Part shown: piece by piece, positions 1 to 6,236 of the stretch
How positions within the stretch are numbered: the first letter of the stretch is position 1
Layout: every line of letters begins with the position of its first letter
Assembly (NCBI GenBank): GCA_003446335.1
Contig: DMAZ01000032.1
Span: 1-6,236, forward strand
Source of the DNA: Lachnospiraceae bacterium
GTDB taxonomy: Bacteria; Bacillota_A; Clostridia; Lachnospirales; Lachnospiraceae
Direction: 5' to 3'
DNA: 6,236 nt
The notes under the pieces: model-generated
Seen by the model: only the letters and a program-made list of their open reading frames with translations
Databases searched by the model: none
What the model was told of the DNA's origin: nothing
Translations under genes and position numbers: made by a program

Positions 1-2587
1 GCTGTATATAGTCTTCATAGACATCCTCCGGTGCAGACAGGATAGTCGTATATTCCTCGGTATCACCGACACCATATTTGGTGATCTGCTTCTGGCCCCG
101 CCGGTAATCCAACCCCTTTTCGTCCAGGAGCTGAGTCAGCGCATGCATTTTTTCTTCCGTGAACTCTGAGACAAAGGAAGCTTCCATGGCGTAATGATTG
201 ATCTCTTCCGCGGACCTTTCCATCATGCGATCGATCGATCCTTTCATGGTAAAACCGATGCCCATCATCAGACAGCTCCCCGCGATAATGACAACGGACG
301 TGACCACTCTGGGCAGGTCATTGACTATATTTCTCACAATGAGCCTTGCGTAGAGTCCACTCCCGTTCCCGCTCCCGGAGGTTGCCTTCCTGCGTTTTTT
401 GACTGTGTCGGTCCCGTTCATGAGATCAATGGCAGAGCTCTTTGAGACCTGAAGCGCCGTGGCGATCGCCGCCGAGAGGAATGCCACCAGTATTTCTGCG
501 GCAGAGATCATCAGGAAAAATCCGGGATAGAAAGCAAAGCCATCCGGCCGTACCACGAACAAACTGCCGATAAAAGTTCTCATGGCCGCCTGCAGTCCTG
601 CAGCAAGAATAACAGAAAGACCAAGTCCCAACAGAATAGCAGAAACACCGTAGAATACATACTTGGCGATGATCTCGGAATTTGTAAAGCCGTATGCCTT
701 CATCGTCCCAATGAGTTTTTTATCGTTATCGATGCGGATGGTGATGGTAGAGACAATAACAATGGCGCCGATGACAATGAAAAACAGGTTAAAGATCATG
801 GCCATGCTGTGCAGAATGCTGATATCCTGCGCCAGGGCCACATGTCCGGCTTTTTCACTGCGAAGAACATATCCGTAGCCGGAGGGCATGAGGTCATCGA
901 TCTCCTTCTGAGCATCCGCGATCTTTTCGTCCGTCTCCGCCTTCTTTTCCTGATACGTCTTTTTGGCATCCGCCAGCTCCGCCCTGGCATCGTCAAGCTC
1001 TGCCTCACTGTCCGCAAGCTCCTTCTTCTTGTCTTTCAGCTCCTTTTTCTTCTTTTTCAGTTCCTTCTTCTTGTCTTTCAGTTCCTTCTTATTCTCTGCC
1101 AGCTCCTGCTTTTTCTCTTCCAGTTCTTTTTTGCCGTCTGCAAGCTTTTCCTCGCCGTCCTCCAGTTTTTTTCGGGCGGCAGCCAGTTCCTTTCGGGAAC
1201 GTCTGATCTCTTTCTCCGCCTCTTCAAACTCTTCTTTTTTTTCGGAGAATTCATCAGCGGACTTGTCATAGCTCTTTTTCTGTTTCTTATATAGTTTCTT
1301 CTGTTTCTCCAGCTCTTTTTCCGCCTTTTTGATCTGACTGTCTGCTTCCGACGTGTCAAGGCCCATCTGCTTAGCCGCTTTTGCTTTCTGCTTGTTCTCC
1401 TCGATCTCTTTCTCGGCCCTGGTCAGCTCTTTCTTCGCCGCATCGAGCTGGCTCTTCGCGGCCTTCAGTTCCTTCTTCCCTTTCTTTAATTCCTTCTCGG
1501 CTGCCGCAAGCTGTTTCTCCCCGTCCTCTAATTCTTCCTCTCCCTTTCGGACCTCTTTTCTGGCCTTCTCCAGCTTTCTGGTATTATCTTCGATTTCTTC
1601 CTCAGCATCGGCAAGCTTTTTTTCCGCATCCTTCAGCTGCGCTTCCGCATCCGACAGTTTTGTTTCCGCATCCGCCAGCTGCTCCTCGGCGTCCGCGACC
1701 TGCACGTGGGCATCGTCAATTTTCCCTTGTGATTCTTCGATCTTCGCGTCAGCGTCATCAATCTCAGCCTGCGCATCGGCCAGCTTCACCCGCGCGTTTT
1801 CTTCTTCCTCGTCAAGCTTGTCCTGCGCCTTTTTCTTTAATTCGGCATCATGCAATGGGCCGATCTCCGACATTTTTTCCTTCAGCGCCTTCTTTACCGG
1901 CAGCAGCGCGGACGGGTAATCCCGGCCCAGCGAGGATATGTTTTCTGCTACATCCACATCCAGACGGACATAGGTATAATAGTCCTCCAGCTTTTCCGCA
2001 TCCACGGCAGCTTCCGGCAGGTAGACACACATATCCCCTTCATTCTGGACGGACTCCGGGTGATCGGCCACAGCGGTCACCGTGAATCTCTCCGTCCTCA
2101 TCAGGTCTTCGGGCAGTTCCTCATCCGTCAGAAAGATATCCACCTGATCGCCCGGCTTCAGAGAAAGCCGTTCCATCTCATCCGCTGTCAGAGCACATTC
2201 TGAAGCTGCTTCCGGCATTTTGCCGTTCTTCAGCTTTAATGTTGAAATGTCATCTGTAATCGTATAAACAGCACATTGCTTTCTGTTCTCGCCTGCCTTT
2301 ATAACGGCTTCCGGAAAATAGTAACAGCCTCTCGCAGTCTTAACGCCTGGCACCTCTTCCAGTTGCGCGATCTCATCCGCGGAGAGGCCTTCTGTAGCAA
2401 TCATGCCAATGTCTTCGTACGCAGTCTCTGCAAAAAAGAGTTCTCCCTTTTCCTCCAGCGCATTTCCGTAAAAATAGACGCCAAAACAGACGCCGCATCC
2501 GATCATCGTAACGACGGACATGGCGATCCAGGATACCCATGTTTTTTTAATGCTCCTGATGGCTTCCTTCCATCCGGTCTTCTTCAT
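1..2587 (-). CDS. FtsX/MacB-type ABC transporter permease with long coiled-coil loop (3' end outside window)
   Basis: Membrane subunit of an ABC system of the FtsX/MacB (type VII) class, whose members usually transmit force across the membrane rather than form a simple channel. The frame is open from ATG at 2587 to the left edge (862 residues seen, no stop). Start MKKTGWKEAIRSIKKTW is cationic and precedes TM1 (about 18-40). Residues 45-245 resemble a MacB-like extracytoplasmic domain (LSADEIAQLEEVPGVK at its start). Residues 248-566 are a Lys/Glu/Asp/Ala-rich coiled coil in strict heptads, broken only near M408-E414. TM2 (593-619), TM3 (644-665) and TM4 (688-712) form the FtsX core. A basic stretch and a flexible SGSGNGSG linker (737-744) follow, then TM5 (761-781) and the start of a second extracytoplasmic domain, so the protein is probably the usual two-half type of about 1100 residues. 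The gene follows the synthetase by 102 nt on the same strand. The family call is strong. The cargo is unknown and the ATPase is not in the window. Confidence 0.93.
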   Translation of the reverse strand, partial: MKKTGWKEAIRSIKKTWVSWIAMSVVTMIGCGVCFGVYFYGNALEEKGELFFAETAYEDIGMIATEGLSADEIAQLEEVPGVKTARGCYYFPEAVIKAGENRKQCAVYTITDDISTLKLKNGKMPEAASECALTADEMERLSLKPGDQVDIFLTDEELPEDLMRTERFTVTAVADHPESVQNEGDMCVYLPEAAVDAEKLEDYYTYVRLDVDVAENISSLGRDYPSALLPVKKALKEKMSEIGPLHDAELKKKAQDKLDEEEENARVKLADAQAEIDDADAKIEESQGKIDDAHVQVADAEEQLADAETKLSDAEAQLKDAEKKLADAEEEIEDNTRKLEKARKEVRKGEEELEDGEKQLAAAEKELKKGKKELKAAKSQLDAAKKELTRAEKEIEENKQKAKAAKQMGLDTSEADSQIKKAEKELEKQKKLYKKQKKSYDKSADEFSEKKEEFEEAEKEIRRSRKELAAARKKLEDGEEKLADGKKELEEKKQELAENKKELKDKKKELKKKKKELKDKKKELADSEAELDDARAELADAKKTYQEKKAETDEKIADAQKEIDDLMPSGYGYVLRSEKAGHVALAQDISILHSMAMIFNLFFIVIGAIVIVSTITIRIDNDKKLIGTMKAYGFTNSEIIAKYVFYGVSAILLGLGLSVILAAGLQAAMRTFIGSLFVVRPDGFAFYPGFFLMISAAEILVAFLSAAIATALQVSKSSAIDLMNGTDTVKKRRKATSGSGNGSGLYARLIVRNIVNDLPRVVTSVVIIAGSCLMMGIGFTMKGSIDRMMERSAEEINHYAMEASFVSEFTEEKMHALTQLLDEKGLDYRRGQKQITKYGVGDTEEYTTILSAPEDVYEDYIQ
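890..1846 (-). repeat. Heptad-repeat DNA encoding a coiled-coil hairpin (permease residues 248-566)
   Basis: An imperfect 21-bp periodicity encodes consecutive seven-residue units of the type LADAEEQ, LSDAEAQ, LKDAEKK, LEDGEKQ, LKDKKKE. Arm 1 runs about residues 248-406 and arm 2 about 415-566. They are separated by a non-heptad segment with Gly and Thr/Ser (QMGLDTSEADSQ, around 407-418). Arm 1 is rich in Asp/Ala/Glu and arm 2 in Lys/Glu. The low-complexity sequence creates long spurious Ser/Phe/Leu-rich frames on the plus strand. A run of eight A on the coding strand lies at 1235-1242 and a run of seven at 1617-1623. Confidence 0.85.
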
Positions 2588-2596
2588 CTTACTTTT

Positions 2597-2603
2597 CTTC
2601 CTC
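2597..2603 (-). promoter_or_regulatory. Ribosome binding site of the permease gene
   Basis: The coding strand reads GAGGAAG, then nine nucleotides (AAAAGTAAG) before ATG at 2587. It is a good but not perfect Shine-Dalgarno match and supports this start. It lies six nucleotides downstream of the intergenic inverted repeat, so a folded RNA could affect its access. Confidence 0.7.
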
Positions 2604-2609
2604 TTTCAC

Positions 2610-2644
2610 AGCCGGACAGGCCGCAGTAACGATCCTGTCCGGCT
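2610..2644 (-). other. Intergenic stem-loop between synthetase and permease genes
   Basis: Perfect 11-bp inverted repeat: GCCGGACAGG with its complement, plus one flanking A-T pair, arms 2610-2620 and 2634-2644, loop of 13 nt. The arms are GC-rich and should fold stably in RNA. No U-tract follows on the minus strand (next bases are GTGAAAGAGG, leading into the permease ribosome binding site), so it does not look like a classic intrinsic terminator. More likely roles are an mRNA-processing or stabilising hairpin, or partial attenuation that sets the permease level relative to the synthetase. Confidence 0.6.
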
Positions 2645-2689
2645 TCGGAACAGCTCTTTTCAGGTTTCAGGGCGATCTCTGACTCTGCT

Positions 2690-5600
2690 TCACGGATTCG
2701 ACGCCAGCAGCACCCGGATCTTCTCCCGCATCTCCTCAAAAGGAATGCCAAGCTGCGAGGCTACAACGCCAAGCGTCATGCCCATCAGCACGCGGCGGGT
2801 CAGCGGATTGCTCAGATATTTCTTCGCCTCCGGGAACACATCCGGAAGCTTCTTCTCCACCCACGGGTATTCTCTGGCCAGATCCTTGACCTTGGTATCC
2901 GGATTGATTTTTTCGCTTTCTTCTGATTTCTCCTCCGACCTCATCAGATCCGCGATCTTTGTATTGACCGGATCCGTCGCAGCCACGATGTTTTTCAGAC
3001 ACTCCGTGAAGGCTTCCAGATATTCATTGATGACCTTATCGGAATAAACGCTCTTTGAATAGACGAGCAGCGGCTGAATCGTCTCCGGGAATTCATATAC
3101 AAACACGACCATGTTCAGAAGCGCCACGTTATTGGTACTGATTACCTCAGCAGATCCCTGTCCGGAGACAAGACCGATCTCGGACAGTGTTCCCTGATCC
3201 GCAATCGCCGCCGTTTCATAGACAACACACATGGAATCGGACTCAAATACGTTATCCAGAGAATATGTATACTCATACGTACAATGCTCCAGGACAGCCG
3301 CGGATTGTTGTTTCATCTCTGTATAAAGATCCTGCAGTGTTTCATATTCAGAGAAGGAAATGCCCAGCGGCAGTACTGTTGCGAGCTGTCCCACGGCACG
3401 CATCTCAGAGGCATCTGTCCTGTTGTGGAATCCCCATGCGATCATGATATCGTCTTTTTCCAAACATTTGGATAGCGCCATCATAGCCGCGATCGTAAAC
3501 AGACCATTTCTGGAAAGCTTGCTGATCTTTTCAAACTGCTCCGCATCTTTCACAGAGATCTGGATCGGGAAAGGTAGGGTTTCCATCAGGTTCTCATTGC
3601 TCTTCAGATCAGGGATCAGATCACGGGCCCATTCCTTCCCTCCATAAAGATTTTCAAGGAAAGCCTTATCCTCATAGTGCCGTTCGCTTTCCTGTAGTTC
3701 TTCAGTCCTGGCCAGGAAGGTACAGAATGTATCTGGCACCAGCGGTTCCCCTCGGTAAGCTCTGGCAATATTCGCGAACAGCGCCTGATACCCCATACCG
3801 TCGATCACAATATGATGCGGGTTAAAGAAGAGGTAAACATGTGCTTCCGTCCGGATCAATCTGACTTCAAAGAGTGTATGTCCCACCAGGGGATGCAACC
3901 CGACCAGAGTCGGCCGCAGGGCCTGGAACTGTTCTTCGCTCATTTCCTCCAGCCTGATCACAGGACATCTCTCCGGCACATAGCGCAGTACCGGCAGATC
4001 TTCCTCGCCGAATTCGATAATCATGGAGAAGGCAGGATGGTTCCGTGCGACCTGATTCAGGACTGTCTCAAATTTTTCCGCGGAAGACAGATCGTCTGTA
4101 ACAAAGATCTGAGGCAGGTTGAACATGGTCTTCTTGGGATTATAAAGCTGACGGTCAAACATATCCATCTGTACAGCCGTCATTTTCAGCGGGCGCTTTC
4201 TGGCCTCCGCCTCATATTCCTCCGCAGAGATGCCTGACTGTTTCCGACGGTTCTCTTCATAGATGGCTGCGATCTTTTCCGGCGTACGTCCCTTAAAAAC
4301 ATCCATGGCATTCAGGTCTTCAATACCTGTCTCCGCGAGAACGCTCATAGATGCGAGGGAATCTCCGCCGATATCATAGAAATCATCATAAATACTGACC
4401 TTCTTCAGATCCAGCACCTTTTCCATCGCCTGACATATTTTTTTCTCAACATCATTTCTCGGAGGAACATACGCTCCGGCCGATGTCGGATCCGGCGCCT
4501 TCAGCGCCCTCTTGTTTATCTTGCCGTTGGGCAGGACAGGGATTTCATCCAGTTTAATAAAATACGCCGGCATCATATAGTAGGGCAGATTTTCAGAGAG
4601 CTTTTCTCTTGCCGCTGCTACATCGATCGGCATATCTGCCCTATAAAAGAGACACAGGAAAGAACGCTTTGCATCAATAAATCCCTTGACGATGCACTGG
4701 TCAATGGGAAGAACTCTTTTTGCCACCACCTCGATTTCCGAGGGTTCCACACGATTTCCGTTGATCTTGACCATATCATTGATGCGTCCGGTCAGCACGA
4801 GCTGCCCATTCTCATCAAACCGCCCCAGGTCTCCGGTATGATACAGTCCGCCCCTCTTTACCTCGGCCGTTTCCTCCGGCAGACCAATGTATTCTCTGAA
4901 GAAAGGATTATTGAAGCAGATCTCCCCTTCTTCTCCGGGCGCCGTCTCGTTGCCCATCTCATCCAGAAGCTTCAGCCCGAGCCCGGGAATATTCGGCGTG
5001 CCGACAGGGCAGATGTCATATTTCTTGTCCAGCATGAATTCGGTGACCGTAAAGGCACTCTCACTCATGGTGTAGGTATTAATAAGGACAATATCTCCCG
5101 GGTCGATCCCTCCCGCCGGCTCGCTTCCAGTGATAACGACCTTCAGATAAGGGCCGAAATCCGTACCGGCTGACCGAAGAAGGGACGGTGTCAGGAAGGC
5201 GCAGTTGATCTTATTCTCCAGGAAATACATTTTCAGCCTGATCGGATTCTTGATGGTCTCATAAGGCAGAATGTACATCACCAGGCCGGTACTGAAGGAT
5301 ACCAGTGCGATCTTTATGGACGCAACAAAACTGAAAGGGGCGATGTGAGCTATATGATAGCTGTCGCTGACTTCGAACTGATTTTTCGCGATGCCGCACA
5401 TCAGATTCATCTTCAGTGTGCCATATTCATGCAGAACGCCCTTGGGCTTTCCGGTACTGCCGGAAGTATAGACCGCAAAGGCTGCATCATGAATATCCGC
5501 GGTGTCGAATCCATACAGCGGATCTATTTCCATGATTTCCTGCCATACATCAATATCGATGACCGTCTTTACGCCAGCGTCTTTTTTAATAAATTCGATC

Positions 5601-5902
5601 CGTTCCGGTGGATAGTTTGTTTCCACCATAATAAAAGCTGCACCGGCCTTCCATACGCCCAGCATGGCGATCATTCCGGCGGCGCCCCTCGGCAGGTCGA
5701 TCATCACCATGTCTTCCCGGCCTACGGACTGCTGTTTCAGCCAGGCTCTCACCCGCGCCGACAGCTCATCGACGTTTCTTCTTGTGAATACCTTTGAGGC
5801 ATCAGCGCCGTCAACGATCACGGCGGCATCCGGCTTCTCATAGACCAACTTTGTCCAAATTGAAAGAATATCAGGGATTGCGTCGAACGTTCTGGTATCC
5901 AT
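2690..5902 (-). CDS. Nonribosomal peptide synthetase, A-PCP-C with C-terminal DUF1858-like domain
   Basis: Cytoplasmic synthetase of 1070 residues. The adenylation domain (about 1-470) activates a carboxylic acid with ATP and loads it onto the carrier: TSGSTGKPKG at 146-155, APFSFVAS at 188-195, NTYTMSE at 275-281, YHTGDL at 354-359, GRINDMVKINGNR at 372-384, LPYYMMP at 439-445, and NGK with the expected catalytic Lys at 461. The carrier domain (about 482-552) has GGDSL with the phosphopantetheine Ser at 515. The condensation domain (about 570-985) has an intact HHIVIDG at 696-702 and a recognisable NRTDASEMRAVGQLATVLPL latch region at 827-846. After an acidic linker, residues 999-1067 match the DUF1858 pattern (YPWVEKKLPD, LSNPLTRRVL, LGVVASQLGIPFEEM). 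Val193 replaces the usual alpha-amino-binding Asp. There is no thioesterase or reductase. ATG at 5902 is chosen because it has AGGAGG 8 nt upstream and an in-frame TAG just before it. The domain calls are firm; substrate and product are not known. Confidence 0.96.
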   Translation of the reverse strand: MDTRTFDAIPDILSIWTKLVYEKPDAAVIVDGADASKVFTRRNVDELSARVRAWLKQQSVGREDMVMIDLPRGAAGMIAMLGVWKAGAAFIMVETNYPPERIEFIKKDAGVKTVIDIDVWQEIMEIDPLYGFDTADIHDAAFAVYTSGSTGKPKGVLHEYGTLKMNLMCGIAKNQFEVSDSYHIAHIAPFSFVASIKIALVSFSTGLVMYILPYETIKNPIRLKMYFLENKINCAFLTPSLLRSAGTDFGPYLKVVITGSEPAGGIDPGDIVLINTYTMSESAFTVTEFMLDKKYDICPVGTPNIPGLGLKLLDEMGNETAPGEEGEICFNNPFFREYIGLPEETAEVKRGGLYHTGDLGRFDENGQLVLTGRINDMVKINGNRVEPSEIEVVAKRVLPIDQCIVKGFIDAKRSFLCLFYRADMPIDVAAAREKLSENLPYYMMPAYFIKLDEIPVLPNGKINKRALKAPDPTSAGAYVPPRNDVEKKICQAMEKVLDLKKVSIYDDFYDIGGDSLASMSVLAETGIEDLNAMDVFKGRTPEKIAAIYEENRRKQSGISAEEYEAEARKRPLKMTAVQMDMFDRQLYNPKKTMFNLPQIFVTDDLSSAEKFETVLNQVARNHPAFSMIIEFGEEDLPVLRYVPERCPVIRLEEMSEEQFQALRPTLVGLHPLVGHTLFEVRLIRTEAHVYLFFNPHHIVIDGMGYQALFANIARAYRGEPLVPDTFCTFLARTEELQESERHYEDKAFLENLYGGKEWARDLIPDLKSNENLMETLPFPIQISVKDAEQFEKISKLSRNGLFTIAAMMALSKCLEKDDIMIAWGFHNRTDASEMRAVGQLATVLPLGISFSEYETLQDLYTEMKQQSAAVLEHCTYEYTYSLDNVFESDSMCVVYETAAIADQGTLSEIGLVSGQGSAEVISTNNVALLNMVVFVYEFPETIQPLLVYSKSVYSDKVINEYLEAFTECLKNIVAATDPVNTKIADLMRSEEKSEESEKINPDTKVKDLAREYPWVEKKLPDVFPEAKKYLSNPLTRRVLMGMTLGVVASQLGIPFEEMREKIRVLLASNP

Positions 5903-5973
5903 CAGGGTTTCCTCCTAGCTCTCTGCTTGTCATTGACTGTCATTGATTGCCATTATCTGTCGTTGTCTGTCAT
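5902..5973 (-). other. Chain of very short leader ORFs made by the 10-bp repeats
   Basis: Because each repeat unit can carry an ATG, the leader contains successive tiny frames on the coding strand: MTDNDR (5953-5973), then MAINDSQ starting in a TAATG overlap (5930-5953), then MTVNDKQRARRKP (5902-5943), whose TGA overlaps the synthetase ATG as TGATG. None has a clear ribosome binding site of its own. They could be accidental products of the repeat, or could couple translation to the synthetase start. Confidence 0.2.
5911..5916 (-). promoter_or_regulatory. Ribosome binding site of the synthetase gene
   Basis: The coding strand has a perfect AGGAGG, 8 nt before ATG at 5902. An in-frame TAG overlaps the 5' side of this site (TAGGAGG), which rules out an upstream extension of the protein and fixes the start. 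Confidence 0.85.
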
Positions 5974-5977
5974 TTTG
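5928..5977. repeat. Five tandem 10-bp direct repeats in the synthetase leader
   Basis: On the plus strand the units are TGTCATTGAC, TGTCATTGAT, TGCCATTATC, TGTCGTTGTC and TGTCATTTTG, with no spacer. On the coding strand each carries AATGACA or a one-base variant. The 10-bp period places every copy on nearly the same face of the helix. A further exact TGTCATT lies at 5995-6001 inside the proposed promoter spacer. Position just downstream of the -10 suggests an operator array for a repressor or an element in the 5' leader RNA. The regulator is not in the window. Confidence 0.7.
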
Positions 5978-6006
5978 ATAATACCATAACCACATGTCAT
6001 TTTCCA
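5978..6006 (-). promoter_or_regulatory. Candidate sigma-70-type promoter of the synthetase-permease unit
   Basis: On the minus strand TGGAAA (6001-6006) and TATTAT (5978-5983) are separated by 17 bp. The -10 matches 5 of 6 consensus bases and the -35 matches 4 of 6. The start point would fall near 5971, giving a leader of about 70 nt that contains the 10-bp repeat array. This is inferred from sequence alone; other weak hexamers exist in this AT-rich stretch. Confidence 0.4.
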
Positions 6007-6140
6007 CACAAATTTTCTGATGTTTATTCGATGCGACGCATGACGCATGACAAAAGCTCCGCCGACTTGCGCTTGATATCATTTCTACGCACTCAATATG
6101 TCTTGAGACACCATTATGAATGTCAACAGTATTGGCGAAA

Positions 6141-6236
6141 TTACCTACCAGAGCGCGTTCCCCCGAAAAAGTCTACTGTTTCTCTTTGGTCGAACACTTC
6201 TACAAGCTGGAATTTGCCTGTATCATAGATTATCGG
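6141..6236 (-). CDS. Possible C-terminus of an upstream gene (5' end outside window)
   Basis: A frame open from the right edge ends in TAA at 6141-6143 and gives 31 residues, including YDTGKFQLVEVFDQRE and ending in FFGGTRSGR. The other two minus-strand frames contain stops within the first ten codons. The composition looks protein-like, but an open run of 31 codons is not rare by chance, and I do not recognise the family. If real, the gene is colinear with the synthetase, and its end lies about 135 bp upstream of the proposed -35. No clear terminator follows it. The stretch 6007-6140 shows nothing else I can support. Confidence 0.25.
   Translation of the reverse strand, partial: PIIYDTGKFQLVEVFDQRETVDFFGGTRSGR

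Noticed and set aside
809..1919. Long plus-strand open frames rich in Ser, Phe and Leu, some resembling membrane proteins
   Set aside because: They lie opposite the Lys/Glu heptad repeats of the permease. AAG/GAG-rich codons read in reverse give CTT/CTC/TTC runs that are open in several frames. They lack good ribosome binding sites and are low-complexity.
2610..2644. Rho-independent terminator after the synthetase gene
   Set aside because: The stem is strong but no U-tract follows on the minus strand, and the permease ribosome binding site begins almost at once.
5928..5977. Possible CRISPR array
   Set aside because: Units are 10 bp with no spacers between them, far below CRISPR repeat and spacer lengths, and no cas gene is present.
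6092..6110. Short inverted repeats (CTCAA/TTGAG and TGTCT-TG-AGACA)
   Set aside because: Arms are only 5 bp and compete with each other; there is no U-tract and no position tied to a gene start, so chance is likely.
6121..6126. Perfect TTGACA on the minus strand as an alternative -35
   Set aside because: No acceptable -10 hexamer lies 16-18 bp downstream on the minus strand.
5947..6228. Plus-strand frame of 93 codons over the synthetase promoter region
   Set aside because: Its start is inside the 10-bp repeat array, there is no Shine-Dalgarno sequence before it, the protein has no recognisable pattern, and it overlaps the proposed promoter and the minus-strand edge frame.

Overview
The window is a minus-strand locus from what looks like a Gram-positive, clostridial-type bacterium. 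The signs are an AGGAGG ribosome binding site, GC content near 50 %, Lys/Glu-rich proteins, and an FtsX-type permease with a long extracytoplasmic coiled coil, a form I associate with gut Lachnospiraceae and their relatives. The species assignment is an inference; no rRNA or marker gene is present.

Layout, in the direction of transcription (right to left). (1) 6141-6236 holds a short open frame that enters from the right edge and ends in TAA; it may be the C-terminus of an upstream gene, but I do not recognise it. (2) 5903-6140 is a leader and promoter region. It has a plausible promoter (5978-6006), an array of five 10-bp direct repeats (5928-5977), and an AGGAGG site 8 nt before the next gene. 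(3) 2690-5902 encodes a complete 1070-residue nonribosomal peptide synthetase with the order adenylation, carrier, condensation, followed by a C-terminal domain that reads as DUF1858. The adenylation domain has Val where the Asp that binds the substrate alpha-amino group normally sits. (4) 2588-2689 is a 102-nt gap with an 11-bp inverted repeat and the next ribosome binding site. (5) 1-2587 encodes the first 862 residues of a large FtsX/MacB-type ABC transporter permease that runs off the left edge. Its extracytoplasmic loop is a coiled coil of about 320 residues with two equal arms around a central break.

The two large genes are colinear and closely spaced, so they probably form one transcription unit: a small synthetase whose product, or the response to it, is coupled to a type VII-like ABC system. 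No ABC ATPase, thioesterase, reductase, phosphopantetheinyl transferase or second adenylating module is visible, so the pathway must continue outside the window or use partners in trans. No plus-strand gene is supported; the long plus-strand frames opposite the coiled coil are low-complexity shadows of its heptad repeats.
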